From Rhizobium sp. Root1334 (GTDB lineage Bacteria; Pseudomonadota; Alphaproteobacteria; Rhizobiales; Rhizobiaceae): DNA of 64,000 nucleotides. A program made the position numbers and the translations under genes. Numbering within the stretch: position 1 is the stretch's first letter; the number at the start of each line of letters is the position of its first letter. The stretch lies in NCBI RefSeq assembly GCF_001426665.1, contig NZ_LMEY01000028.1, positions 1-64,000 of the forward strand, read 5' to 3'. This document shows, in pieces, positions 26,213 to 37,049 of the stretch. The notes under the pieces were generated by a model, which saw only the letters and a program-made list of their open reading frames with translations, searched no databases and was not told where the DNA came from.

Positions 26213-26395
26213 TGGTGCTGCTTCCAGGTGACCTTGGAGCGGCTGAAAAGGGAACACGGTGAGGACGACCCATCAGGGGCCAAAACCGTGGCTGCCCCCG
26301 CAACTGTAAGCGGAGAGTGCATTCACAACATCCCACTGGCCAAGCGCCGGGAAGGGGTGGATGCGCATCGACCCGCGAGCCAGGAGACCTGCCAT
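26213..26395 (+). ncRNA. Cobalamin riboswitch 1
   Basis: This leader contains the conserved cobalamin elements in order: AAAAGGGAACACGGTG, then GCCCCCGCAACTGTAAGCGG, then the CCACTGG...GGGAAGG stem, and the B12 box GCGAGCCAGGAGACCTGCC ending at about 26392. It precedes the DUF1636 / ABC importer operon. Adenosylcobalamin binding would shut down expression of that operon, as in other bacteria. Confidence 0.93.
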
Positions 26396-26519
26396 CATCG
26401 ATGATCAACTGCAACGGACGGGGTGTTCCGATGGAAAAAATCTGGCTTGAGAGCAACGTTTCAGCGCGTTTGCGATTTTTTGCCATGTGGACTCCGGATG
26501 TCGCCACCGGGGAAAAGAC

Positions 26520-26927
26520 ATGGCGCATCATCCACAGCACATCATAACCGTCTGCACCGATTGCCGGATCACCGGCGCCGCGTGCCGCCCGGGACTGGAA
26601 CTGCTTGCCCGCCTCAATGACAGCCTGTCGCGCATGGGTGTTGCCAGCGGCTCCGATTTTTCCATCGAGGGCACCGTTTGCATGGCCGGTTGCCGGCGTC
26701 CCTGCACGATCGCGTTCCAGGCGAGCGGCAAGGCGACCTATCTGTTTGGCGACATCGCGCCGGACACCGATATCGCAGCACTGGTGGATTTCGCCGTAAT
26801 CTATGCCGGACGGCCGGATGGCGTGACACGCGAGGCCGAACGTCCCCGCGGCCTTGGCGGCAAGACCATTGCCCGAATCCCGGCGGCCTTGCTCGTCTCG
26901 GAACATCCCGGAGAGCGCATTCAATGA
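26520..26927 (+). CDS. DUF1636 metal-binding (2Fe-2S-like) protein
   Basis: A protein of about 135 residues with cysteines in CTDCR and CMAGCRRPC, the pattern of the DUF1636 family, which resembles thioredoxin-like 2Fe-2S ferredoxins. Family members are frequently found beside cobalamin or cobalt genes, and this one is the first gene after a cobalamin riboswitch. Its function is unknown; a redox or metal-handling role for cobalt or cobalamin use is inferred. The start at 26520 is chosen for the GGGGAAAAG stretch upstream, but 26487 is also open. Confidence 0.8.
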   Translation: MAHHPQHIITVCTDCRITGAACRPGLELLARLNDSLSRMGVASGSDFSIEGTVCMAGCRRPCTIAFQASGKATYLFGDIAPDTDIAALVDFAVIYAGRPDGVTREAERPRGLGGKTIARIPAALLVSEHPGERIQ

Positions 26928-26951
26928 AACCGTGGTTCCGGGGGACAATCC

Positions 26952-27746
26952 ATGAGCTGTGACGGCAGGGGCGCAAGCCTCAACGTTTTGGGCCTCAGCT
27001 GGGGTCCAAATACGAATCTGATGCTTGTTCGCGATGTCAGTTTTTCACTGGAAGCTGGCGACCGACTTGCCATCGTCGGGCCGAATGGTGCGGGCAAGAC
27101 GTCGCTGTTGCGCTGCCTCTATCGCGGCGTGGCGCCACTGGAAGGCCGGACCGAAATCGATGGCGAGGACATTCGCACGCTTTCAGCCCGGGCAGTCGCC
27201 CGCCGCGTTGCCGTCGTGCTTCAGGAAATGCCGGCGGATTTCCCTTTCACCGTGTTCGATGTGGTGATGATGGGCCGTATTCCGCGGCGCCAAGGGCTGA
27301 CAGGCTGGCGAGACGAGGATCGTGCACAGGTCGTGCACTGCCTAGAGCATCTCGAGCTCGCCATTATGGCCAAGCGCCAGTTCTCGACGCTATCGGGCGG
27401 CGAGAAGCAGCGGGTGCTGGTGGCCAGGGCGCTGGCGCAGGAGCCGGATATCATCATCCTTGATGAGCCAACCAACCATCTCGATATCCGCCACCAGCTG
27501 GAAATTCTTCATCTGCTGGCCGGGCTGAAACTGACCATCGTCACCACGCTGCACGATATCAATCTGGCCAGCACGTTCGCTACCCATGTGGCGCTGATGC
27601 GCGACGGCCGGATGGTCGGCTTCGGCCGGCCGGACGAGGTACTGACGCCACACGCGATTTCGGACACCTTCGGCGTCACTGCCCTTGCTCATCCCGTAGA
27701 GGGCAACATCGCAGCGCGTTTTTCATTTTCCCTCAAGACCGCCTGA
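26952..27746 (+). CDS. FecE/BtuD-type ABC transporter ATP-binding protein
   Basis: A 264-residue ATPase of the iron-chelate/cobalamin importer class: Walker A GPNGAGKTS, signature LSGGEKQRVLVARAL, Walker B IIILDEPTNHLD, and the switch histidine in TLHDINLA. It is second in the riboswitch-controlled operon, before its binding protein and permease. Riboswitch control suggests a cobalamin, cobinamide or cobalt-chelate substrate. Confidence 0.9.
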   Translation: MSCDGRGASLNVLGLSWGPNTNLMLVRDVSFSLEAGDRLAIVGPNGAGKTSLLRCLYRGVAPLEGRTEIDGEDIRTLSARAVARRVAVVLQEMPADFPFTVFDVVMMGRIPRRQGLTGWRDEDRAQVVHCLEHLELAIMAKRQFSTLSGGEKQRVLVARALAQEPDIIILDEPTNHLDIRHQLEILHLLAGLKLTIVTTLHDINLASTFATHVALMRDGRMVGFGRPDEVLTPHAISDTFGVTALAHPVEGNIAARFSFSLKTA

Positions 27747-27762
27747 ACCGAAAGGACCAACC

Positions 27763-28725
27763 ATGCCCTCTTTCCGCCTGCTCGCCTCCGCTGCGGGTTT
27801 TCTCGCCACGACACTCATCGCCATGCCGGCATTTGCCTATCCGGTCACCGTCAAGAGCTGCAACCGCGAGATCACCTTCGATGCCGCGCCGAAGCGGGCA
27901 ATTTCCCACGACGTCAATCTCACCGAGATGATGCTGGCTCTGCAACTGCAAGACCATATGGTTGGCTATACCGGGATATCCGGCTGGAAAACGCTGGACG
28001 AGAAGCTGCGCGAAGGCGTCAAAGCGCTCCCCGAGCTGGCGGAAAAATATCCAACCAAGGAAGTCCTGCTCAATGCCGACGCCGATTTCTTTTTCGCCGG
28101 CTGGAACTACGGCATGAAAGCCGGTGGCGAGGTGACGCCCGAAACACTCGATCCGTTCAAGATCAAGGTCTATGAACTGACGGAATCCTGCATTCACATC
28201 ATGGCGAAGGCCAAGCCGACGATGAACGACATGTTTGTCGATATTCTCAATCTCGGCGCAATCTTCGGCGTCGACGACAGGGCGAAAGCCCTCGTCGCAA
28301 GCTACGAAAAAGGGCTTGCCGACATCAAGAACCGGATTGGCGAGGTCAAGCAACCCGTGCGCGTCTTTGTCTATGATTCCGGCACCGGAAAACCGTTTAC
28401 ATCCGGACGTTTCGGTATTCCAACCGCGATGATCGAGGCGGCCGGGGGCATCAATATCATGGAAGACGTGGAGAAAAGCTGGACCGAAGTGTCCTGGGAA
28501 CCGGTAATCGAGCGCAATCCGCAAGCGATCGTCATCGTCAATTACGGCGACGTGAGCGCCGAGCAGAAGATCGCCTTCATGAAGGAAAATCCCGCCTTCA
28601 AAAGCCTTGATGCCGTCAAGAATGACCGTTTCGTCGTGCTCGACTATGTCGAAGCCACACCCGGCCCGCGCAACATCGATGCGATCGGCCGCCTCGCTGA
28701 CGCATTTCATCCCCGCAACATGTAG
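27763..28725 (+). CDS. FecB/BtuF-type periplasmic binding protein
   Basis: A 320-residue binding protein with a signal peptide (LLASAAGFLATTLIAMPAFA) and the class III fold pattern of helical-backbone binding proteins: CNREITFDAAPKRAISHDVNLTEMMLALQLQDHMVGYTG, and YDSGTGKPFTSGRFGIPTAMIEAAGG. It follows the ATPase by 16 bp. The expected ligand is a corrinoid or metal chelate because the operon is under a cobalamin riboswitch. A conserved ligand-binding set cannot be named with confidence. Confidence 0.88.
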   Translation: MPSFRLLASAAGFLATTLIAMPAFAYPVTVKSCNREITFDAAPKRAISHDVNLTEMMLALQLQDHMVGYTGISGWKTLDEKLREGVKALPELAEKYPTKEVLLNADADFFFAGWNYGMKAGGEVTPETLDPFKIKVYELTESCIHIMAKAKPTMNDMFVDILNLGAIFGVDDRAKALVASYEKGLADIKNRIGEVKQPVRVFVYDSGTGKPFTSGRFGIPTAMIEAAGGINIMEDVEKSWTEVSWEPVIERNPQAIVIVNYGDVSAEQKIAFMKENPAFKSLDAVKNDRFVVLDYVEATPGPRNIDAIGRLADAFHPRNM

Positions 28726-28803
28726 CCTCCGCGGCCCCTAAACACCCGGCCGGGTGGGCTGATCTGCCCGGCCTTTGCTTTCTGCGGACAAGATGGACCT
28801 GAC

Positions 28804-29811
28804 ATGACCAGTGGCCGACTTCTTCTGATTGTGACCGTACCGGCAATACTGATCGGCCTTTGTATCACGGCAGGTGTCTCTCTGGGCGCTGCTCCCATTT
28901 CGTTCGTCACCGTCTGGTCCATCGTTGTCAACAAGCTGGCCCCGGGCCTGATCGAGGTCACATGGTCGGCAGGCCGCGATAGTATCGTGTGGGATGTCCG
29001 CTTTCCGCGCGTCATTCTGGCTGCATTGGTGGGTGCGGGTCTTGCCGTCGTCGGCGCCGTGTTGCAGGCTGTCACACGCAATCCGCTCGCCGACCCGCAT
29101 CTGCTCGGGGTTTCCTCCGGCGGCGCGCTCGGCGCGATCCTGGCGCTGCTTCACACCGGCCTCATCTTCGGTCTCGTCACCGTGCCACTGTTTGCATTCA
29201 TCGGTTCGCTTCTCGCCACTATCGCCGTCGTCGCGGTCACGCGCTTTACCGGCCAAGCGGCGGACCGGCTGGTGTTGTCAGGCATTGCGGTCGCCTTCGT
29301 TGCGACAGCTCTTGCCAATCTCCTGATCTTTCTTGGTGATCCTCGTGCCGCTCATACGGTTGTGTTCTGGTTGCTGGGCGGCCTGGGGCTGGCCCAATGG
29401 CCACACCTCGTCTATCCGGCCGCGGCTCTCGGCGGCTGCCTCATCTGGCTCATCTTGCGCGCACGGGAAATCAATGCGCTGGCCATGGGCGACGAGACTG
29501 CCGCAACGCTCGGCATCCCGGTCGTCCGCTTTCGGGCACAGTTGTTCGTGATCACCGCCCTAGTGACCGGGGTGATGGTGGCCTTTTCGGGCGCCATCGG
29601 GTTTGTCGGGCTGATGGTGCCACACTTCGTCCGGCTTGCCGCCGGTAGCGACAACGTCCGTGTTATCCCACTGTCGGCGCTCACCGGCGCAGTGGTGCTG
29701 ATCCTTGCCGATATCGCCTCCCGTGTCGTCATGGCGCCGGAGGACATACCGATCGGCGTGATAACCGGGCTGCTCGGCGGCCTGGCCTTCATTGCAATCC
29801 TGCGGCGTTGA
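28804..29811 (+). CDS. FecCD/BtuC-family ABC transporter permease
   Basis: A 335-residue permease with about ten hydrophobic segments. The family signatures are RFPRVILAALVGAGLAVVGAVLQAVTRNPLADPHLLGVSSGGALGA and GFVGLMVPHFVRLAAGSDN. It is the last gene of the first riboswitch operon. It would form a homodimeric channel with the FecE-type ATPase and take substrate from the binding protein encoded just upstream. Confidence 0.92.
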   Translation: MTSGRLLLIVTVPAILIGLCITAGVSLGAAPISFVTVWSIVVNKLAPGLIEVTWSAGRDSIVWDVRFPRVILAALVGAGLAVVGAVLQAVTRNPLADPHLLGVSSGGALGAILALLHTGLIFGLVTVPLFAFIGSLLATIAVVAVTRFTGQAADRLVLSGIAVAFVATALANLLIFLGDPRAAHTVVFWLLGGLGLAQWPHLVYPAAALGGCLIWLILRAREINALAMGDETAATLGIPVVRFRAQLFVITALVTGVMVAFSGAIGFVGLMVPHFVRLAAGSDNVRVIPLSALTGAVVLILADIASRVVMAPEDIPIGVITGLLGGLAFIAILRR

Positions 29812-29989
29812 ACGGGGCCCCTTGAACGGACCATTGCCGCCGCCGATCATCAATGTGATCGTGGCTGCTTTGGAGCCTCAACAGGTTGTCCCGACGGAGA
29901 CCGGGGTGGCCGACGGCAATGTTCCTTATCATGACAGGTCGCACGGCATGAGAACGCCACTATAGTCTCAAACGTGACTTGCACAACCG

Positions 29990-30182
29990 GCGCGTGCTCC
30001 GTAACAAAAGCGCGACGGTTTCCCGCAAGGGAATCAAAAGGGAACGCGGTGCGGATGTCATGCATCCAATGCCGCGACTGCCCCCGCAACTGTAAGCGGC
30101 TAGCTTCCTGTCAACACGCCACTGGGCTCCGCCTGGGAAGGCGATAGGGAGCAGCGAACCGCGAGTCAGGAGACCTGCCGTC
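29990..30182 (+). ncRNA. Cobalamin riboswitch 2
   Basis: A second cobalamin leader with AAAAGGGAACGCGGTG, CCCCCGCAACTGTAAGCGG, the CCACTGGG...GGGAAGG stem and the B12 box GCGAGTCAGGAGACCTGCC. It directly precedes the TonB-dependent receptor gene. The preceding bases 29812-29989 contain no gene; a TATAGT at 29961-29966 may be the -10 of its promoter. Confidence 0.93.
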
Positions 30183-30222
30183 AGCCGTTGTCATACGTGA
30201 GCACGCTGGGCGGGGTGTCCTG

Positions 30223-32523
30223 GTGAAAGCCGAATCCTCGTCGCAAAACAATGCGGCGAAGGCGGCTTTGGTCGCGGTGACGTGCAACGTACCGCTGGAG
30301 CATTCCACCTTGTTTTCCAAACCTCACGCCATAGGCGCCTCAAAAAGTGCCGCCCTCCGCCTCGATCCCAAGTATCGTCCAATTCGTGCTACCTTACTGT
30401 CTGGCAGCGCACTCGCCGCCGTCCTCTTGACGGCGGCGAGTGGTGAAGCGCAGGAGGTCGTGCGAGGTAAAAAGCCACTCACAGACCAGGTCACCGAGCT
30501 GGAAACCATCAGGGTCTCCGGCAAGGGTGATCGAGTAGGGCCGGGTCCAAATCTCAAGGCCCGGTCGAACGCGGGTAGTCGCCTCGATCTCACGCCGTTC
30601 GAAACGCCTGCCAGTGTCGAGATCGTTGACGGAGACACCATCCGCAAGCGCGGTCAGACCGACGTCAACCAGGCCATCGCACGTAACGGCACAGGCATCA
30701 CCTTTCTGGGCTCGCCGGGCAATGGGGGTACCTCCCTCGGCATGCGCGGCTTCACCGGCAATGGAGCCGTAGCGCGCCTTTACGATGGTACGCGCTTCTA
30801 TCCCGCAGCCGGCACCATCAGCTTTCCCTTCGATACGTACACGGTCGATCGCATCGAGATCTTGCATGGGCCGGCCTCCGTTCTTTACGGCGAGGGTGCG
30901 ATTGGCGGTGCGATCAACATCATTCCGAAGAGGCCGCTTACCGACAGCCGCCGCAATGAGATCGTGACGACGATCGGCACCGACGGCAAGAAAGGGCTGG
31001 CCTTCGGCAGCGCCGGGCCGATCAACGACAGCCTTGCCTATAGTCTTGACGTCAGTGCGAGGGATACGCGAGGCTGGATCGAGCGTGGCGATGCGTCGAA
31101 TCTCGCCATATCCGGGAGCGTCCTCTGGCAGGCCGCCGATGACCTGAAACTCACTTTTTCCCATGACTACGGCGACACCGAGCCCACCGCATATTTCGGT
31201 ACCCCGCTTGTCGATGGGAAACTGGACAAACGCCTGCGCAAGCAAAACTACAACGTCGCCGACGCACTCAACCGCTACCAGGACAACTTCACTCAGATCA
31301 AGGCCGAGTGGCAGGCTGCGGAAAATCTCACTCTCAACAGCACCAGCTACCGCATCTCGAGCGACCGCCAATGGCGAAACGTCGAGAGCTACCTCTACCA
31401 GCCAGCGACCAAAACGGTGTTGCGAAGCGACTACATTGCCGTCCACCATGATTATGAGCAGTACGGCAACCGCACGGATTTGGTGCTCGACAGCACAGTT
31501 GCCGGTATGGACAACAACACCGTCATTGGCTTCGACGTAAACCGCATTCGCTTTGCGAACACCAACAACTCACCCTATCCGGGCGCCTCAACTGTCCCTT
31601 CCATCGATTTCGATCCAGGTAAATTCATCGGGCCAGACAACCTCCTCACGAACAACCGCAGCACGGTCTGGCAATATTCACTGTTCGCCGACAACAGGCT
31701 GGCGCTGACGGATCAGTTCTCGATCGTTGGTGGTCTGCGTTACGACAGCCCCACCGTGAACCGCTCCAACCCCCAGACCGGCGTCGCTTTCGAGCGGACT
31801 TACGATTCGCTGAACTGGCGGGTGGGTACGGTCTACAATCCACACCCCGACGTGGCGCTCTACGCACAGTACTCCGCGGCATCCGAACCGATCGGCAACC
31901 TTTTGTCGCTGTCGGATGCGCAGAAGGATTACGCACTCCCCGAGGGAGAACAGTATGAAGTTGGGGTCAAATACAGTTTTCTGGACGACCGAGCCGAAGC
32001 GACATTTTCGGCTTATCGTATCGTCAAGACGAACGTATTGGCCCGAGACCCCAACAACCACACCATCATCCGTCAGATCGGGCAGCAGTCGTCCCAAGGC
32101 ATAGAGGCGGCAATCGGACTGGAGCTTGATGGAGGATGGCGCATCGATGCCAACGGCACCATTCTAAAGGCTGAATTCGACAACTATATTCAGGCGAGTG
32201 GCGATTTTTCCGGCAAAACGCCACCCAATGTGCCCCGCTTTGCCGCTAATTTCTATGCCTCCTGGGACTTCGCTGAAAACTGGATGGCGCAGGCCGGGGT
32301 CCACTATGCCGGCGAGGCGTACACCAACAATGCCAACACGGCGACACGGCCGGCATATGCTGTCGTGAATGCCGGCCTGCAGTGGAGGCCGACCGAGACG
32401 GCTTCGCTCGACCTCTTTGTCGAGAACCTGTTCGACGAGGTTTATGCTACCTCGGGCAGTTCGACACAATGGATGTTGGGCGCGCACCGCTCGGCAACGC
32501 TTTCTTTGAGGGTCGCTTTTTGA
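30223..32523 (+). CDS. TonB-dependent outer-membrane receptor under B12 riboswitch control
   Basis: A receptor of about 766 residues. The plug domain begins near ETPASVEIVDGDTIRKRG and includes TSLGMRGFTGNGAVARLYDG and VDRIEILHGPASVLYGEGAIGGAINIIPKRP, typical of the siderophore-receptor (FhuA/FhuE) branch. The beta-barrel ends in a terminal Phe (LSLRVAF). The start is a GTG at 30223; about 55 residues precede the hydrophobic signal segment (LLSGSALAAVLLTAASGEAQ). A TTG at 30310 with GGAG 9 nt upstream would shorten this. Riboswitch control and the neighbouring importer imply a corrinoid or cobalt-complex ligand, although the sequence class is siderophore-like. Confidence 0.88.
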   Translation: MKAESSSQNNAAKAALVAVTCNVPLEHSTLFSKPHAIGASKSAALRLDPKYRPIRATLLSGSALAAVLLTAASGEAQEVVRGKKPLTDQVTELETIRVSGKGDRVGPGPNLKARSNAGSRLDLTPFETPASVEIVDGDTIRKRGQTDVNQAIARNGTGITFLGSPGNGGTSLGMRGFTGNGAVARLYDGTRFYPAAGTISFPFDTYTVDRIEILHGPASVLYGEGAIGGAINIIPKRPLTDSRRNEIVTTIGTDGKKGLAFGSAGPINDSLAYSLDVSARDTRGWIERGDASNLAISGSVLWQAADDLKLTFSHDYGDTEPTAYFGTPLVDGKLDKRLRKQNYNVADALNRYQDNFTQIKAEWQAAENLTLNSTSYRISSDRQWRNVESYLYQPATKTVLRSDYIAVHHDYEQYGNRTDLVLDSTVAGMDNNTVIGFDVNRIRFANTNNSPYPGASTVPSIDFDPGKFIGPDNLLTNNRSTVWQYSLFADNRLALTDQFSIVGGLRYDSPTVNRSNPQTGVAFERTYDSLNWRVGTVYNPHPDVALYAQYSAASEPIGNLLSLSDAQKDYALPEGEQYEVGVKYSFLDDRAEATFSAYRIVKTNVLARDPNNHTIIRQIGQQSSQGIEAAIGLELDGGWRIDANGTILKAEFDNYIQASGDFSGKTPPNVPRFAANFYASWDFAENWMAQAGVHYAGEAYTNNANTATRPAYAVVNAGLQWRPTETASLDLFVENLFDEVYATSGSSTQWMLGAHRSATLSLRVAF

Positions 32524-32573
32524 CGACCCTGCCGCCATCACCGTCCAAGGCAGCCGCCTTGGATAGTGACCCT

Positions 32574-32604
32574 GTTGCCGGCCCTAGCTAACGGGGCCGG
32601 CAAC
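32574..32604 (+). terminator. Hairpin after the TonB-dependent receptor gene
   Basis: A perfect 11-bp inverted repeat (GTTGCCGGCCC / GGGCCGGCAAC, 9-nt loop) lies about 50 nt after the receptor stop. It lacks a T-run. From here to 33028 I see no gene. Confidence 0.55.
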
Positions 32605-33028
32605 TCCAAGTTACCGCACGGCCTCTGCCGCCGCTCGCGAGCAGCGTCTTGCTGGGCCGCAAAGATACCTGAACCCTGATGGTGCACGCCGCTGCCAGTC
32701 CCCGGAAAGAGCGGCATGCGTTGAGACAAGAGGTCATCCGGAATCTCGGCGCTTTGACCGCGAATATCATCGGCACTGCACCAAAAGTTGACGTCACTGA
32801 CGCAAGGCTGAGCCAGAAAACTGACGGCCATCGATACTGCGACACGGTTGCATCGTTCGCCGGGAGGGGAGGGTTGGCAAAAGGCGGCGCGCCTGGCTGG
32901 TCGGCTTCCTGCGTAGTCTTTCCAAATTTTTCGGCGGCAGCACCGAGTGACCAGTCATCCGCATCGGGTGCACTGCCTCTCGCGCAGGCACAATTTAAAC
33001 GTATAAAGTGTGCCGGCTTTTCATCCCG

Positions 33029-34870
<1,842 letters not shown>

Positions 34871-34905
34871 GGCGGAATCCTTTGTTGGGTTTCAGAATGG
34901 TCGGA

Positions 34906-36105
34906 TCAATCCGGCCAGCGCAGAGCGCCGTCGAAACGGTGCTTGCTGCGGTTTTCCAGCGGTGTCGCGATGACCTCGTTCGAGGCCCTGGCCTTGTCGA
35001 GCTCTTCGGCCAGACGGTTGGCAACGATCGTCTCCTGACCGGGGTGCAGGTTGCAGGGATCGAGATAGAAATAGCGATGCTCGACCTCATGATCGCGCAC
35101 GATGATCGGCGGCGTACCGCGGGCCAGCGCATCAGCAAGATCCCAGGCGGTGATATGGGCTTCGGGCGCCGAGATGATCACCCGCATGCGCTCTAGCGGG
35201 TTGTTGGTCGGATCCGGCTCGATCAGCGCCTGGACGCCGGGACGTCCTTCCAGCGTGTCGCGCCACAAATGCAGGTAGCCGGTTTCGCGGGCGCGGATGC
35301 CATCGTGATCCCGGGTCTCCCAGGCTTCAAGCGCGGCCATGACGCCGAAGACGCTCTCTTTGCCAACCTTCATGCCGCGGCCGATCCCCATGTTCTGGAG
35401 AAAGGCGTGGCGGACCAGTTCCTTCTTGCCGGCGACGATGCCGGAGGTTGGGCCGCCGAGGAACTTGTGGCCCGAATAGATCACGATATCGGCGCCCTGT
35501 TCGAGAAAGAGGCGCAGGTCATATTCCGATGCGGCATCGACAATGACGGGCACGCCCTTGGCATGGGCGATTTCGGCAAATTCCTTGAGGCTGAGCAGGC
35601 CGTAATCGACGACGTGGTGCGAGATGACGTAGAGCGCCGCCGCCGTCTTTTCGTTTATGGCGTTTTCCATGTGGTAGCGGTGCGTCGAGGTTGCCTGACC
35701 GATCATCACAGTCTTGCCGCCCGCCAGCCGGACGGCCTGATCGACCGGCGCGCCATAGCTGACGACATGGCCCATCTGCACAAGAATTTCGGTCTTCTGG
35801 GTGCTCACTTCCGGCAGTTTCTCGATGGCCAGCAGGTCATTGCCGGTGATCGTTCCGGCAACAGCCAGACTGATACCCGCCGAACACGACGCCGTGACAA
35901 AGCCCGCTTCGCCGCCGGTCAGCCTTGCGATCACCGCACTTGCCTTGCGCTGCAGGTCGTTCATCTCGACGAATTGCGGCAGGATTGACGTCATCGCGGC
36001 AATGGCTTGCGGGACGACGATGGATGCACCAAGGCTGGTCATCGTGCCTGAAACGTTGATCACCGGACGCAGGCCAAGCGATGTGCGGATGTCTTCAGTG
36101 GGCAT
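34906..36105 (-). CDS. SelA/DgaE-fold PLP-dependent enzyme (ammonia-lyase-like)
   Basis: A 399-residue fold-type I PLP enzyme of the SelA-like group, which includes selenocysteine synthase and D-glucosaminate-6-phosphate ammonia-lyase. The Schiff-base lysine is Lys214 in [13 protein letters not shown], preceded by [12 protein letters not shown] with the PLP aspartate; [12 protein letters not shown] near residue 73 binds the phosphate. No selD, selB or tRNA-Sec is present, so selenocysteine synthesis is unlikely. The start at 36105 follows GGAG. It is divergent from the IclR regulator and shares an operon with the importer ATPase. Beta-elimination of an amino acid or amino-sugar acid is the likely chemistry, consistent with the RidA gene nearby. 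Confidence 0.82.
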   Translation of the reverse strand: MPTEDIRTSLGLRPVINVSGTMTSLGASIVVPQAIAAMTSILPQFVEMNDLQRKASAVIARLTGGEAGFVTASCSAGISLAVAGTITGNDLLAIEKLPEVSTQKTEILVQMGHVVSYGAPVDQAVRLAGGKTVMIGQATSTHRYHMENAINEKTAAALYVISHHVVDYGLLSLKEFAEIAHAKGVPVIVDAASEYDLRLFLEQGADIVIYSGHKFLGGPTSGIVAGKKELVRHAFLQNMGIGRGMKVGKESVFGVMAALEAWETRDHDGIRARETGYLHLWRDTLEGRPGVQALIEPDPTNNPLERMRVIISAPEAHITAWDLADALARGTPPIIVRDHEVEHRYFYLDPCNLHPGQETIVANRLAEELDKARASNEVIATPLENRSKHRFDGALRWPD

Positions 36106-36171
36106 CGTCTTCTCCAAAAATTCCGCTGTCACAATTTGAAGACATCGCCTTCAGGCAGTCGACAGCTATGC

Positions 36172-36181
36172 CATAATAATG
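36172..36181. promoter_or_regulatory. CATAATAATG motif, site 1 (IclR regulon candidate)
   Basis: The 10-mer CATAATAATG, followed by TAATAA, lies in the 112-bp space between the divergent IclR and PLP-enzyme genes. The same 10-mer recurs in inverse orientation upstream of the peptide-binding-protein operon at 42249-42258, the other half of this importer system. Confidence 0.45.
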
Positions 36182-36217
36182 TAATAACGATACCAAATCG
36201 CAATGTGAGCTTTTCTC

Positions 36218-37033
36218 TTGGATACCAAAACCCAGCCCGTTTCCACCGCAGTCCTGGATAATGTCAAAGGCGAAAAGCGTTCGCGCGTCAGCGGCATCGA
36301 CCGGACCCTGCAGATCCTCGATTACCTGTACGAGACCGGTGCGCCTTCCGGCGCCTACGCGATCGCCAAGGCGATTGGTGCGCCCTTGTCCACCGTCTAC
36401 GTGATCATCGACGATCTCGTCGAAAAGAACCTGCTGACGCGCGATGCCGACAGCATGATCTGGCTCGGCGCCCGGCTTTACCATTACGGTCTGGCCTATG
36501 CCCGCTCGCTCGATTTCATGAACGTCGCCACCCATGAAATGCACGATCTTTGCCGTGAGGCCGGGGAGACCGTTCAGGTCTGCGGCCGTGACGGCGATCA
36601 TATGCTGGTGCTGGCGATGGCGGCAGGCCCCAGTCATTTTCAGGTCACCTCGCGGGTCGGAACCCGTGTGCCCCTGAACTGGACCGCGTCCGGCCGCCTT
36701 CTGGTCGGCCATCTGCCGGATGACGAACGCCTCGAACTCTTCAAGCGCTGTGCCCGCTCGTCGCCCACCGGCCGCGCCGATGTCGATCCGGCGACCTTGG
36801 CCACGGCGGCGGCGGAAGCCATGCACGCCCGGCTTTCCATTCAGGCCGGCGAATCCGATTATGCCGTTGCGTGCATTGCCTCGCCGATCTGCGACCGCGA
36901 AGGGCAGTGCGTTGCCACGATCTCTATCGTTCTGCCGGAGCAGAAGGCTTTTTCCGACGAGACGCATTACACGTCCCATGTCCGCGCGTCGGCGGAGCGG
37001 ATCGAAACCTTGATGGGCTGGCGCAGCCATTGA
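36218..37033 (+). CDS. IclR-family transcriptional regulator
   Basis: A 271-residue regulator. The N-terminal winged helix (VSGIDRTLQILDYLYETGAPSGAYAIAKAIGAPLSTVYVIIDDLVEKNLL) is followed by the GAF-like IclR effector domain. The only workable start is a TTG at 36218, with no strong ribosome site; no ATG is available in frame. It is divergent from the PLP-enzyme/ATPase operon and convergent with the binding-protein operon, so it sits between the two halves of one pathway and probably controls both. Confidence 0.87.
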   Translation: MDTKTQPVSTAVLDNVKGEKRSRVSGIDRTLQILDYLYETGAPSGAYAIAKAIGAPLSTVYVIIDDLVEKNLLTRDADSMIWLGARLYHYGLAYARSLDFMNVATHEMHDLCREAGETVQVCGRDGDHMLVLAMAAGPSHFQVTSRVGTRVPLNWTASGRLLVGHLPDDERLELFKRCARSSPTGRADVDPATLATAAAEAMHARLSIQAGESDYAVACIASPICDREGQCVATISIVLPEQKAFSDETHYTSHVRASAERIETLMGWRSH

Positions 37034-37049
37034 CATGCCGGATGGTTCC

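Noticed and set aside
32605-33028. Possible gene or RNA between the TonB receptor and the importer ATPase
   Set aside because: Only short, unconvincing frames; no RNA structure or repeat stands out.
34906-36105. Selenocysteine synthase SelA
   Set aside because: The fold is related, but no selB, selD or tRNA-Sec is present, and the neighbours are catabolic.
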